Counted from the stretch's first letter, positions 8,994-17,608 are shown. The stretch is 64,000 nucleotides of DNA from Alistipes excrementigallinarum (GCA_019112825.1 DXIP01000013.1:1-64000); one strand, 5' to 3'. Notes: generated by a model from the letters alone, not told the origin. Program-made: numbers and translations.

Positions 8994-9076
8994 GGCATAA
9001 AATCCACTACTGCAACAGATGCGCCGCATGAAACTGCCCCAAAGATGTCCTTTCCGGCCGAAACGGCCCGGAGGAA

Positions 9077-11668
9077 CTACTTCTCCGGGGTCGTCTCAGT
9101 CGTCTCGGTCGTTGCGTCCTGAGCGCCGTTCTCCGCATCCGGAGCCTCGACTGCGGTCTGTCCCGCCGTTTCGTCCGTTGCGGCAGAAGTCTCCTCCTCG
9201 TCGGCATGCGGCACGGCCATGACCGAAGCAATCGCGTCGCCCTCGCGCAGGTTGATGATGCGCACGCCCTGCGTGGCGCGTCCCGCCATGCGGATTTGCG
9301 ACACGGCCGTGCGGATGGTCAGGCCCGAGCGGTTGATAATCATCAGGTCGTTGTCGTCGGTCACGGCCTGAATCGAAATCAGGTCGCCGGTCTTCTCCGT
9401 GATGTTAATCGTCTTCACGCCCTTGCCGCCGCGGTTGGTGATGCGGTACTCCTCCAGGTCGGTGCGCTTGCCGTAGCCGTTCTCGCTCAGCACGAGCACG
9501 TCCTGCTTCGAGTCGGGCTCGATGCAAATCATGCCGACCACCTTGTCGCCCTCCTCGAGCGAAATGCCGCGCACGCCGGCGCCCACACGTCCGATGGGAC
9601 GCACCGTCGTCTCGTTGAAGCGAATCGCCTTGCCGCCGCGGGCCGCAATCATGATTTCGGCGCTGCCGCTCGTGAGCTTCGCCTCGAGCAGCTGGTCGCC
9701 CTCGCGGATGACAATCGCGTTGACGCCGTTCTGGCGCGGACGCGAGTAGGCCTCGAGCAGCGTCTTCTTGATGACGCCCTCCTTCGTGCACATGACGATG
9801 TAGTGGCTGTTCACGTAGTCGGCATCGTCCAGACGCTTGACGTGGATGTAGGCGCGCACCTTGTCGTCGGGCTCAATCTGGATGACGTTCTGGATGGCGC
9901 GGCCCTTCGAGCTGCGCGTACCCTCGGGAATCTCGTAGACCTTAAGCCAGTAGCAGCGGCCCTTCTCCGTGAAGAAGAGCATCGTGTTGTGCATCGTGGC
10001 CGTATAGATGTGCTCGATGAAGTCCTCGTCGCGCGTGGCGCTCCCCTTGGCACCCACGCCGCCGCGGTTCTGCGTACGGTACTCGGCCAGCGGCGTGCGC
10101 TTGATGTAGCCCATGTGCGAGATGGTGATGACCATGTCGTCGTCGGCGTAGAAGTCCTCGGGGTTGAACTCCTCCGAGGCGTAGACAATCTCCGTGCGGC
10201 GCTCGTCGCCGTACTTCTCCTTGACCTCGAGCAGCTCCTGCTTGACAATCTCGAGCTGCATGCCGACGTTGGCCAGCACCTCCTTCAGGTGGGCAATCTG
10301 CTTCTCGAGCTCGTCGCGCTCGGCCACCAGCTTGCCGTGCTCGAGCCCCGTGAGGGCGCGCAGACGCATCTCGATGATGGCCGAAGCCTGGATGTCGCTC
10401 AGCCCGAAGCGCTGAATCATCGTCTGCTTGGCGGCGTCGGGGGTCTGCGACGAGCGGATGATGTGGACAATCTCGTCGATGTTGTCCTGGGCGATGAGCA
10501 GACCCAGCACGATGTGGAGGCGCTCCTCGGCCTTGCGCAGCTCGAAGCGCGTGCGGCGCACCACCACGTCGTGGCGGTGGTTGACGAAGTGCTTGACCAG
10601 GTCGCGCAGGTTGAGCAGCTGCGGGCGGCCGTTGACCAGCGCGATGTTGTTCACCGGGAAGACCGTCTGCAGCGGCGTATTCTTGTAGAGCGTGTTGAGC
10701 ACGACGCTCGCCACGGCATCGTGCTTCAGAATCACGATGATGCGCAGTCCGTTGCGGTCCGACTCGTCGTTGATGTAGGAGATGCCCTCAATCTTCTTCT
10801 CGTTGATCATGTCGGCGATTTTCTTAATCATCTCCGCCTTGTTGACCATGTAGGGAATCTCCGTGATGACGATGCACTCGCGGCCGCTGGCCGTATGCTC
10901 GATTTCGGTGCGGGCGCGCATGACCACCCGGCCGCGGCCCGTGAGCAGCGCCTCGCGCACGCCCTCGTAGCCGTAGATGATGCCTCCCGTCGGGAAGTCG
11001 GGGGCCTTGACGTATTTGAGCAGCTCCTCGCACTCGATGTCGGGGTTGTCGACATAGGCGCAGCAGGCGTCGACCACCTCGCCCAGGTTGTGCGGGGCCA
11101 TGTTGGTCGCCATGCCGACGGCAATACCGCTCGCGCCGTTGACCAGCAGCAGCGGAATCTTCGTGGGGAGGACCGTGGGTTCGGGAATCGTATCGTCGAA
11201 GTTGAGCGTCCAGTCGACCGTCTCCTTGTCGATGTCGGCCATCACCTCGTCGGTGATTTTCTTCATGCGGGCCTCGGTGTAACGCATGGCGGCAGGCGAG
11301 TCGCCGTCCATCGAGCCGAAGTTGCCCTGGCCGTCCACGAGCGGGTAGCGCATCGACCAGTCCTGAGCCAGACGCACCATGGCGTCGTAGACCGACAAGT
11401 CGCCGTGGGGGTGGAACTTACCGAGCACGTCGCCGACGATACGTGCCGACTTACGCGTGGGTCTGTCCGAATAGAGATTCAGCTCGGCGCTCATGTCGTA
11501 GAGGATACGGCGATGCACGGGCTTCAGACCGTCCCGCACATCGGGAAGCGCACGCGACACGATGACCGACATCGAATAGTCGATGTAGGCCGTCTTCATC
11601 TGCTCCTCGATGTTAATGGGGATGATACGCCCCACCAAACCGGCATTCTTTTCTTCTTCAGTTAGCAT
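9077..11668 (-). CDS. gyrA: DNA gyrase subunit A
   Basis: The 863-residue breakage-reunion subunit of gyrase, which introduces negative supercoils with GyrB. Visible are RALPDVRDGLKPVHRRILY (39-57), the winged-helix segment HPHGD (86-90), the active-site tyrosine Y130 in AAMRYTEA, the coiled-coil arm, and a C-terminal beta-pinwheel with the GyrA-box QNRGGVGAKGS that separates gyrase from topoisomerase IV. The C-terminal 40 residues are a Thr/Glu/Ala-rich acidic tail. Residue 91, equivalent to E. coli Ser83, is Leu (codon TTG at 11396-11398), the classic quinolone-resistance substitution. It has its own promoter at 11700. Confidence 0.98.
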   Translation of the reverse strand: MLTEEEKNAGLVGRIIPINIEEQMKTAYIDYSMSVIVSRALPDVRDGLKPVHRRILYDMSAELNLYSDRPTRKSARIVGDVLGKFHPHGDLSVYDAMVRLAQDWSMRYPLVDGQGNFGSMDGDSPAAMRYTEARMKKITDEVMADIDKETVDWTLNFDDTIPEPTVLPTKIPLLLVNGASGIAVGMATNMAPHNLGEVVDACCAYVDNPDIECEELLKYVKAPDFPTGGIIYGYEGVREALLTGRGRVVMRARTEIEHTASGRECIVITEIPYMVNKAEMIKKIADMINEKKIEGISYINDESDRNGLRIIVILKHDAVASVVLNTLYKNTPLQTVFPVNNIALVNGRPQLLNLRDLVKHFVNHRHDVVVRRTRFELRKAEERLHIVLGLLIAQDNIDEIVHIIRSSQTPDAAKQTMIQRFGLSDIQASAIIEMRLRALTGLEHGKLVAERDELEKQIAHLKEVLANVGMQLEIVKQELLEVKEKYGDERRTEIVYASEEFNPEDFYADDDMVITISHMGYIKRTPLAEYRTQNRGGVGAKGSATRDEDFIEHIYTATMHNTMLFFTEKGRCYWLKVYEIPEGTRSSKGRAIQNVIQIEPDDKVRAYIHVKRLDDADYVNSHYIVMCTKEGVIKKTLLEAYSRPRQNGVNAIVIREGDQLLEAKLTSGSAEIMIAARGGKAIRFNETTVRPIGRVGAGVRGISLEEGDKVVGMICIEPDSKQDVLVLSENGYGKRTDLEEYRITNRGGKGVKTINITEKTGDLISIQAVTDDNDLMIINRSGLTIRTAVSQIRMAGRATQGVRIINLREGDAIASVMAVPHADEEETSAATDETAGQTAVEAPDAENGAQDATTETTETTPEK

Positions 11669-11699
11669 TTCTCTCTGGAATTACCTTCGTTTTAACAGA

Positions 11700-11707
11700 C
11701 AAAAATA
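11700..11707 (-). promoter_or_regulatory. -7 box for gyrA
   Basis: TATTTTTG on the minus strand, about 32 bases before the gyrA ATG. Confidence 0.65.
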
Positions 11708-11817
11708 GGCTTTTTTTTCGATATGGCCAACTTTGGGCGCCGAAATCTGGGGCCGCGACGGGGCAATTCGCGCGATTTGTCCCCGCAAGGCCCCCTTTCG
11801 GGCGATTTGAGCCGTTC

Positions 11818-11850
11818 AAAAAAAAATCCCGACAGGGGGTCGGGATTTTT
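11818..11850 (-). terminator. orphan terminator of a truncated leftward gene
   Basis: A 12-bp stem (11822-11833 with 11839-11850) followed on the minus strand by nine T. No intact gene ends here; it sits about 100 bases beyond the stop codon of the relic at 11955, whose terminator it presumably was. Confidence 0.75.
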
Positions 11851-11954
11851 ACGGGGTTTCGCGGCGGGTCGTAACCGCCGCGCGATGGTTTCGGCCGCGG
11901 GGCGCCGCGGCGGGGCAGCAGCCCGTGTCAGGGCGTCGGGGTGTCGCGCCGCAC

Positions 11955-12114
11955 TTATCCGAAGGCCAGCACGACGGAGTGCGTCAGAACCGCACCTTCG
12001 CCGGTCTCCGCCGCGACGGTCAGCGTATAGTCACCCGCCTCGGCAGGAGGAAGAAGGGAATGGCACATCAACCATATGCACCTTCAGGTCGTCAGACACT
12101 TTCTCCACAAGGCA
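11955..12114 (-). pseudogene. C-terminal relic of an exported, Ig-like-domain protein
   Basis: On the minus strand a frame ends at TAA (11955-11957) with the protein-like residues PPAEAGDYTLTVAAETGEG followed by AVLTHSVVLAFG. Just upstream (about 12058-12114) a second frame reads VEKVSDDLKVHMVDVPF and joins the first only through a frameshift in the pyrimidine-rich CCCTTCTTCCTCC tract. The pattern resembles the last beta strands of an Ig-like domain of a Bacteroidetes surface protein. There is no start or N terminus; base composition turns AT-rich directly beyond, so the 5' part seems to have been lost or replaced. Family not recognised. Confidence 0.6.
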
Positions 12115-12207
12115 CCCCCAAAAACCTCTTTGAAAAATAAAAGCGAGAATTAGAGTTCCAGCACAAAAATTTCGAAGAATATAGAAGACTTATCACTATT
12201 TTTTCCA

Positions 12208-12215
12208 TATCTTTG
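12208..12215 (+). promoter_or_regulatory. -7 box of AT-rich unit 1
   Basis: TATCTTTG on the plus strand, followed after 6 bases by the dyad AGTCA-TATT-TGACT (12222-12235) that straddles the predicted transcription start. It would transcribe the hairpin at 12268 and the gene at 12467. Unit 2 has the same arrangement. Confidence 0.6.
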
Positions 12216-12267
12216 TTATCAAGTCATATTTGACTCGAAACATACGAAAGAGCGTTATGTTCATCTT

Positions 12268-12386
12268 GTAATTGGGAACCTGAGAAATTTTCAATCGTGT
12301 ACAAGGATGACATGGCTGCCCTCACGCTATGGCGTGGGCTGCTTTACCACATCCGTACACAAGGTTTTCTCAGGGCCTCCAATTAC
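12268..12386 (+). ncRNA. long multi-stem leader hairpin, copy 1
   Basis: A 119-base imperfect palindrome. Paired arms from outside in: GTAATTGG (12268) with CCAATTAC (12379); CCTGAGAAA (12279) with TTTCTCAGG (12366); GTGTAC (12297) with GTACAC (12355); GGATG (12305) with CATCC (12350); GCCC (12318) with GGGC (12336), capped by TCACGCTATGGCGT. It lies between a promoter and the gene at 12467. The copy at 26921-27040 has the same layout, a nearly identical cap and different stem sequences. It could be a structured RNA leader or a folded recombination site; I cannot tell which. Confidence 0.6.
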
Positions 12387-12466
12387 GACGTGGCATATGC
12401 GGTTCCACGCTTCTTGTTGATAAACGACCGCCGACGGAGCCGCCTGCGGAATAACACATCACACAC

Positions 12467-13171
12467 ATGAAGAAACTTTTCTGTGCAGCAATCGTTCTTG
12501 TTTGTGCCGCAACTTTGGAAACACATGGACAAGAAAAAGACGTGACCACTTTTCTAGGCATTCCTGTTGACGGGTCCAAAATAGAAATGCTGGAGAAATT
12601 GAGGGCAAAAGGGTTCCGCAACACTTCCGAAGCAAATACGCTGGAGGGAGAATTCAATGGAGCCAACGTATATGTGACTGTTGTTACAAACGGCAACAAA
12701 GTTTACCGAATTATGGTAGCAGACAAGAATTACCAGGGGGAAACAGATATCAAAATTCGTTTTAATAATCTTTGTCAGCAATTTGAGAACAATCCCAGAT
12801 ATGTTTCAATGAATAGAGAGCAAACTATCCCCGACGACGAGAATCTAGCGTATGAAATAGCAGTTCATGACAAACGCTATGAGGCTATTTTCTTTCAGAA
12901 CCCATCAACAGACTCTCTCTCAGTTGTTCAGAAAACCAGGCAAGTCATAGATAAGATTCATGCCGACTTATCATCTAAATATACACAAGAACAGATAAAT
13001 AATCCTTCGGAAGAAATGACCGATGAAATTGCCGATTTATTAACAAAATACACTTCAGACATCTTGCTAAAGAAATACGTTTGGTTCATGATTTCAGAAT
13101 CCTTTGGCGAATATCGAATTTTGATGTACTACGACAACGAATACAACAGAGCCAACGGCGAAGATTTATAG
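12467..13171 (+). CDS. exported protein of unknown function in an AT-rich island
   Basis: A 234-residue protein with a signal peptide (MKKLFCAAIVLVCAATLETHGQ). After it comes FLGIPVDGSKIEMLEKLRAKGF, a pattern I know from a widespread Bacteroidales family of small exported proteins without known function. Codon use is clearly AT-rich (many AAA, ATA, TTA), unlike all neighbouring housekeeping genes, so recent transfer is likely. A promoter and the 119-nt hairpin precede it and a terminator follows at 13189, so the unit seems self-contained. The ATG at 12467 directly begins the signal peptide. Confidence 0.82.
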   Translation: MKKLFCAAIVLVCAATLETHGQEKDVTTFLGIPVDGSKIEMLEKLRAKGFRNTSEANTLEGEFNGANVYVTVVTNGNKVYRIMVADKNYQGETDIKIRFNNLCQQFENNPRYVSMNREQTIPDDENLAYEIAVHDKRYEAIFFQNPSTDSLSVVQKTRQVIDKIHADLSSKYTQEQINNPSEEMTDEIADLLTKYTSDILLKKYVWFMISESFGEYRILMYYDNEYNRANGEDL

Positions 13172-13188
13172 CAACCGATTAAAAAATG

Positions 13189-13230
13189 AGCGGGCCGCCA
13201 TACATTTAAGAACATGGCGACCCGCTTTTG
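13189..13230. terminator. bidirectional terminator between AT-rich gene and lolA-like gene
   Basis: A 13-bp stem with one mismatch (13189-13201 with 13214-13226, loop 12 nt), followed by TTTT on the plus strand and by a T-rich tract on the minus strand. It can end both converging genes. Confidence 0.8.
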
Positions 13231-13244
13231 TATTCTCACCAACA

Positions 13245-13961
13245 CTACCGGAAGTCGATAAACTCGTAACCCTTGCAGGCCGAGGCGTCGAACGTGCGCA
13301 GGGCCGCATGCTCCGCAGCGATGCGGCTCACCCGCACCACAATCTGCTCGCCGTCGAAGTCGTAGGTCAGCGAACGGGGCTTTGCGGCAGAGGTATCCAC
13401 CTCGAGCAGGATGCTCCCCACGGGCAGCGCACCCCCCTCCGCCGGCGTGAGGCGCACCACGGCGCACGAGCCCGCCTCGCTGACGAGCGAGGCACGGTAC
13501 TGCGCATCGAGGAAGTCGAAGGCGCGCGTCGGGTTGTCGACGATGTTGCGGCTCGACTCGTTGACCCGGTCGATGACCACCTCGCGCCGGCGGTGGTCCA
13601 CCTCGTAGCGGACCTTGCCGTCGCAGAAGACCTCGGCATCGCCCAGCGTCATGCTGTAACGGTTGCCCGAGACGCTGTAGTGCCCCTCGACCGTCTGGTC
13701 GCCGCTCTCGACGGCAAACGAAACGCCGTAGTCGCCCAGCGCCCTGATGGAGGCCACCAGCCGCCGGAGCAGCTCTTCGGCCCGCTGCGAACGCTCCGAA
13801 ACGGGCGCCGCAGAGCGAACCTCCGCGGCGGTCGAAGCGCCGAGGAATGCCTGCGCCGCCCGGAGCGGCTGAGCAGCGAAGAGCAGCAGCGCGCTGCAGA
13901 GCGGCCACCTCCATGTATGGATTCCGTATTTCATCATCTTCAAAGGTATTTGTCGGTTCAT
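13245..13961 (-). CDS. LolA-like periplasmic lipoprotein carrier
   Basis: A 238-residue exported protein with an N-terminal hydrophobic segment (WPLCSALLLFAAQPLRAAQA). The body fits the LolA/LolA-like beta-sheet fold: VSFAVESGDQTVEGHYSVSG, then DAEVFCDGKVRYEVDHRRREV and LTYDFDGEQIVVRVSRIA. LolA carries lipoproteins from the inner to the outer membrane. It lies downstream of ftsK, an arrangement I recall for Bacteroidetes. The ATG at 13961 gives 238 residues, but a TACCTTTG box (13941-13948) inside the first codons would favour the Met-Met at 13937/13934. A 522-base repeat spacer separates it from ftsK. Confidence 0.8.
   Translation of the reverse strand: MNRQIPLKMMKYGIHTWRWPLCSALLLFAAQPLRAAQAFLGASTAAEVRSAAPVSERSQRAEELLRRLVASIRALGDYGVSFAVESGDQTVEGHYSVSGNRYSMTLGDAEVFCDGKVRYEVDHRRREVVIDRVNESSRNIVDNPTRAFDFLDAQYRASLVSEAGSCAVVRLTPAEGGALPVGSILLEVDTSAAKPRSLTYDFDGEQIVVRVSRIAAEHAALRTFDASACKGYEFIDFR
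13941..13948 (-). promoter_or_regulatory. possible -7 box for lolA-like gene
   Basis: TACCTTTG on the minus strand lies within the first codons of the annotated frame. If used, translation must start at one of the ATGs at 13937 or 13934. Uncertain because no -33 element is visible. Confidence 0.35.
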
Positions 13962-13974
13962 ATTGCACTGCCCG

Positions 13975-14480
13975 GCCTCGGGTTCCTTGCCCGCAATCGG
14001 AGCCTCCCGGCCTCAGGTTGACCGTCCGCAATCGAAGTTCACCGGGCCTCGGGTTCCTTGCCCGCAATCGGAGCCTCGCGGGCGCTTCCACGCCGGGCCA
14101 CCTCTTTCACCGGGCCGCTTCCACACCGGGCCACCTCTTTCACCGGGATGCTTCCACACCGGGCCGCCTCTTTCACCGGGGTGCTTCCACACAAGGCGGT
14201 CCCTTCTCCGGGACCGCCCCCCGCTGCCCGCAATCGTGGTTCTCCGGACCACCCCTTCACCGGGACCGCCCCCCTTCACCGTCCGGCCCCCGCCGCCCGC
14301 AATCGGAGCCTCGCGGGCGCTTCCACGCCGGACCGCCCTTTCACCGGACCGCTTCAGCTCCGGGACCGCCCCTTCACTGTCCAACCTCTCATCGGGCCCG
14401 CCCCCTCTCACCGGGACCGCCCCTTCTCCGGGACCGCCCCTTCTCCGGGACCGCCCCTCTCGTCCGGCCCCCGCCATCCG
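13975..14480. repeat. GC-rich repeat spacer between ftsK and lolA-like gene
   Basis: Contains a 33-bp tandem unit starting GCTTCCAC at 14084, 14117 and 14150, with a diverged fourth copy at 14183. Around it are shorter recurring pieces such as CCCGCAATCGGAGCCT (13991, 14063, 14299) and CCGGGACCGCCCC. Frames are open on both strands but change between copies. No gene seen in this stretch. Confidence 0.8.
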
Positions 14481-14483
14481 GCC

Positions 14484-17400
14484 TCAGAAGAGGCCCAGGT
14501 CCTGCAGCTTGGCCTCGAGCGAGGGCATGTCGTGGAAGAGGATGTCGCGCGGCTTGGCCCCCTGCTGGCGGCCGACGATGCCGGCACGCTCGAGCTGCAT
14601 CATGATGCGGCCCGCACGGTTGAAGCCCACCTCGTAGTTGCGCTGAATCATCGAGGTGGAGATGCTCCCGCTCGAGACGGCGTCGCGGGCAATCTCGGCA
14701 AAGAGCGAGTCGTACTTCTGGGGCGCCGACGACTCCTCGCTGCCCATGCCGCCGCCACCCTCGCCCGAGTCGGGGGCGTAGTCGGGCAGCAGGTAGGCCG
14801 ACGTGTAGCCCTGCTGTTTGGAGATGTAGTCGACAATGCGCTCGACCTCCCGCGTCTCGACCAGCGCGCACTGGATGCGGGTCAGCTGGCCGTCCTTCGA
14901 GAAGAGCATGTCGCCGCGGCCGATGAGCTGGTTGGCACCCGGCTGGTCGATGATGGTGCGCGAGTCAATCATCTGCATCACGCGGAAGGCGATGCGGGCC
15001 GGGAAGTTGGCCTTGATGCCGCCCGTGATGACCTTCACGTCGGGTCGCTGCGTGGCGATGATGAGGTGGATGCCGATGGCGCGGGCCTTCTGCGCCAGAC
15101 GCATCACGGGACCCTCGACCTCGCGCGCCGTCATAATCAGGTCGGCGAACTCGTCGACCACCACCACGATGTAGGGCAGGTAGCGGTGGCCGTTGTGGGG
15201 ATTCAACCGCCGCGAGACGAACTTCTCGTTGTACTCCGAGATGTTGCGCGCCCCGGCCTTCTTGCAGAGCTCGAGGCGGGCGTCCATCTCCATGCAGAGC
15301 GAGTTGAGCGTATAGACCGCCTTGCGCGGGTCGGTGATGATGGCCTCCTCCTCGGACTCCATCTTGGCCAGGAAGTGCTTCTCGATTTTGGCGTAGAGCG
15401 AGAATTCGACCATCTTGGGGTCAATCATCACGAACTTGAGCTGCGCGGGGTGCTTGCGGTAGAGCAGCGAGGTGATGATGGCGTTCAGACCCACCGACTT
15501 GCCCTGACCCGTGGCGCCGGCCACGAGCAGGTGGGGCATCTTCGTGAGGTCGAAGACGTAGTTCTCGTTCTGAATCGTGCGGCCGATGACCACCGGCAGC
15601 TCGGCCTTCGACTCCTGGAAGCGCAGCGAGCGGATGGCCGAATACATCGAGACCACCTGCTTGTCGCGGTTGGGGACCTCGATGCCGATGGTGCCCTTGC
15701 CCGGGATGGGGGCGATGATGCGGATACCCAGCGCCTTGAGGCTCTGGGCGATGTCGTTTTCGAGGCCCTGGATTTTCGAAATCTTGACCCCCTGCGCCTG
15801 GACAATCTCGTAGAGCGTCACCGTCGGGCCGACCGTCGCCTTGATGCGCTGAATCGGAATGCCGAAGTTCTTGAGCGTCTCCTCGATTTTCGACTTGTTC
15901 TCGTAGATTTCCTCGTCGCTCACCTCCGTGTCGGACATGTAGTCCTCGAGCAGCGAGACGGGCGGGCGGTGGTAGTTGACCAGGTCCTTGAGCGGGTCGT
16001 AGGCGTCGGTGGCAATCTGCGCGTCGTCGACCTCGCGGGCCTTGTTGGCCTCGACCGTCACCACGATGCCCGGCTCGGCGGCAGCCGCATGCAGCGATTC
16101 GACAGGTTCGGCGGCGGCATGCAGCGGCGCGGCGGGCGCGGCGGGCGTTTCTGCTTCGTACTGCGGGGCGGCGGGCGCCTCCTCCCCGTACTGCGGGGCG
16201 GCGGGCGCCTCCTCCCCGTAGTGCGGAGCGGCTGTCTCCGCCTCGTGCTGCGATGCGGCGGGGGTGAGGGCAATCTCGACGAAGGGCGACGAGGGGTCAG
16301 CGGCCGGCTCCGGTGCCGCGTGCCGGGCGGAGGAGTCCTGCCGTGCGGCGCCGGCCTCCCCGGAGGCTTCCGGTGCGGACTCCGGCGCAGGCTCTCCGCC
16401 GACGGTAATTTCGGTGAAGGGGCCGTTCTGCACCACGGCGGGACGGCGCACGGGGGCGGCGGGGCGTTCGAGCTCGACCAGCCCGCTGCGGCCCATCACC
16501 AGACGCCCCTCGCGCGGCGCAAGGTCGACCTCCTCAAAGGCGTCGTCCGACGCGTCGGCATGCGGCGCGTGCGGCTGCTCCGCCTCCTCCTCGGCGGTGT
16601 GGCGGGCAATCTCCATCTCGACGGGCTTGCCGTCGGGGGCCAGTTCGAGGAAGGGGTTCTCCTCCGAAGCGGCCGCAGCCGTCGGACGGGGCTCCTCCGC
16701 ACGGCGCTGCACGGTGAGCGTCGCCGGCTCGTCGTGCGGCACCTCGCGACCCGTCCGGCCGGGCACGTCGCGGGGGTTCTCACGCTCGGAGGTCGTTGCC
16801 GGGCGCTCCGCGGCGGCATCACGGCGCTGCGCGGCATGCTGCGCAGCCGGTGCGGCCTGAGCGGCCTGAGCGGCCGTACGCGGCGAGGAGGGCTCGGACG
16901 GGGCCGCTTCGGCCTCCTGCTCCTCCTGCTCACCCTGCTGGGCATGGCCCGAAGCCATCTTGTGGCAGACCATGTCGACAATCCGTCCCCCCTTGTCCAC
17001 CATGGCGTTGCCGGCCGTATTGACCGTATTGATGAAGTTGCGGTTGATGAAGACGCCGGTCAGAATCCAGCCGCCCAGCAGCAGGATGAGGGTCCCCACC
17101 GAGCCAATCTGGGCGCCGAGCCACTCGCCGCCCCCGATGCCGAAGGCGCCGCCCCACCCCGTGCTCGAGCAGAGGCTCCACTTGTCGCCGAAGGCGAAGC
17201 CGAGGGTGAGCGACCCGAGAATCATGATGAGCGAGAGCGAGAGAATCGAGTGGTTGAACAGGATGGGGCGCTGGCGGATGATGCGCACCCCCACCAGCGT
17301 CAGCATCACGGGGATGAGCACCCCGAAGACGCCGAACGAACGGCCGACGAGCTGCTCGCCCAGCCAGGCACCCGCACGCCCGCAGAGGTTCTCTACCGTG

Positions 17401-17600
17401 TCGTCGTAGAGCGGGCTGTCGCTGCCGACGCCCTGCAGCACGCTCAGGTCGGCCGACCAGCAGAAGAAGGAGAAGAGGACCGACGCCGTGGCGAAAAGCC
17501 CCGTGAAAAAGAGCAGCAGACCGAGCGTCCAGCGGGCGCTGTCGCGGTTCGAACGGGTGGTCTGCTGACGACTGCCGGAGGAGGTATTTTTGGATGCCAT
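14484..17600 (-). CDS. ftsK: DNA translocase FtsK
   Basis: A 1038-residue septal motor that pumps chromosome DNA and aligns the termini during division. Residues about 22-190 hold four membrane segments; residues about 215-520 form a long Ala/Glu/Pro linker that includes the tandem tract YGEEAPAAPQYGEEAPAAP; the ATPase follows with Walker A GATGQGKSV (about 695) and Walker B YIVVVVDEFADLIM (about 815), including the ATQRPDV segment; the last 65 residues are the winged-helix gamma domain (VGFNRAGRIMMQLERAGIVG) that reads KOPS-type sites. A perfect dyad precedes the start. A repeat spacer separates it from murI upstream. Confidence 0.97.
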   Translation of the reverse strand: MASKNTSSGSRQQTTRSNRDSARWTLGLLLFFTGLFATASVLFSFFCWSADLSVLQGVGSDSPLYDDTVENLCGRAGAWLGEQLVGRSFGVFGVLIPVMLTLVGVRIIRQRPILFNHSILSLSLIMILGSLTLGFAFGDKWSLCSSTGWGGAFGIGGGEWLGAQIGSVGTLILLLGGWILTGVFINRNFINTVNTAGNAMVDKGGRIVDMVCHKMASGHAQQGEQEEQEAEAAPSEPSSPRTAAQAAQAAPAAQHAAQRRDAAAERPATTSERENPRDVPGRTGREVPHDEPATLTVQRRAEEPRPTAAAASEENPFLELAPDGKPVEMEIARHTAEEEAEQPHAPHADASDDAFEEVDLAPREGRLVMGRSGLVELERPAAPVRRPAVVQNGPFTEITVGGEPAPESAPEASGEAGAARQDSSARHAAPEPAADPSSPFVEIALTPAASQHEAETAAPHYGEEAPAAPQYGEEAPAAPQYEAETPAAPAAPLHAAAEPVESLHAAAAEPGIVVTVEANKAREVDDAQIATDAYDPLKDLVNYHRPPVSLLEDYMSDTEVSDEEIYENKSKIEETLKNFGIPIQRIKATVGPTVTLYEIVQAQGVKISKIQGLENDIAQSLKALGIRIIAPIPGKGTIGIEVPNRDKQVVSMYSAIRSLRFQESKAELPVVIGRTIQNENYVFDLTKMPHLLVAGATGQGKSVGLNAIITSLLYRKHPAQLKFVMIDPKMVEFSLYAKIEKHFLAKMESEEEAIITDPRKAVYTLNSLCMEMDARLELCKKAGARNISEYNEKFVSRRLNPHNGHRYLPYIVVVVDEFADLIMTAREVEGPVMRLAQKARAIGIHLIIATQRPDVKVITGGIKANFPARIAFRVMQMIDSRTIIDQPGANQLIGRGDMLFSKDGQLTRIQCALVETREVERIVDYISKQQGYTSAYLLPDYAPDSGEGGGGMGSEESSAPQKYDSLFAEIARDAVSSGSISTSMIQRNYEVGFNRAGRIMMQLERAGIVGRQQGAKPRDILFHDMPSLEAKLQDLGLF

Positions 17601-17608
17601 GGAATTTG

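Noticed and set aside
9206..11665. Rightward frame of about 820 codons opposite gyrA
   Set aside because: Antisense shadow of gyrA with His/Val/Asp-biased nonsense composition. The same applies to long frames opposite parC, parE, ftsK, secDF and the outer-membrane barrel gene.
12268..12386. Classical attC site of an integron
   Set aside because: Terminal RYYYAAC / GTTRRRY boxes are absent and the element is 5' of the gene and behind a promoter; kept only as a hypothesis for a related folded site.
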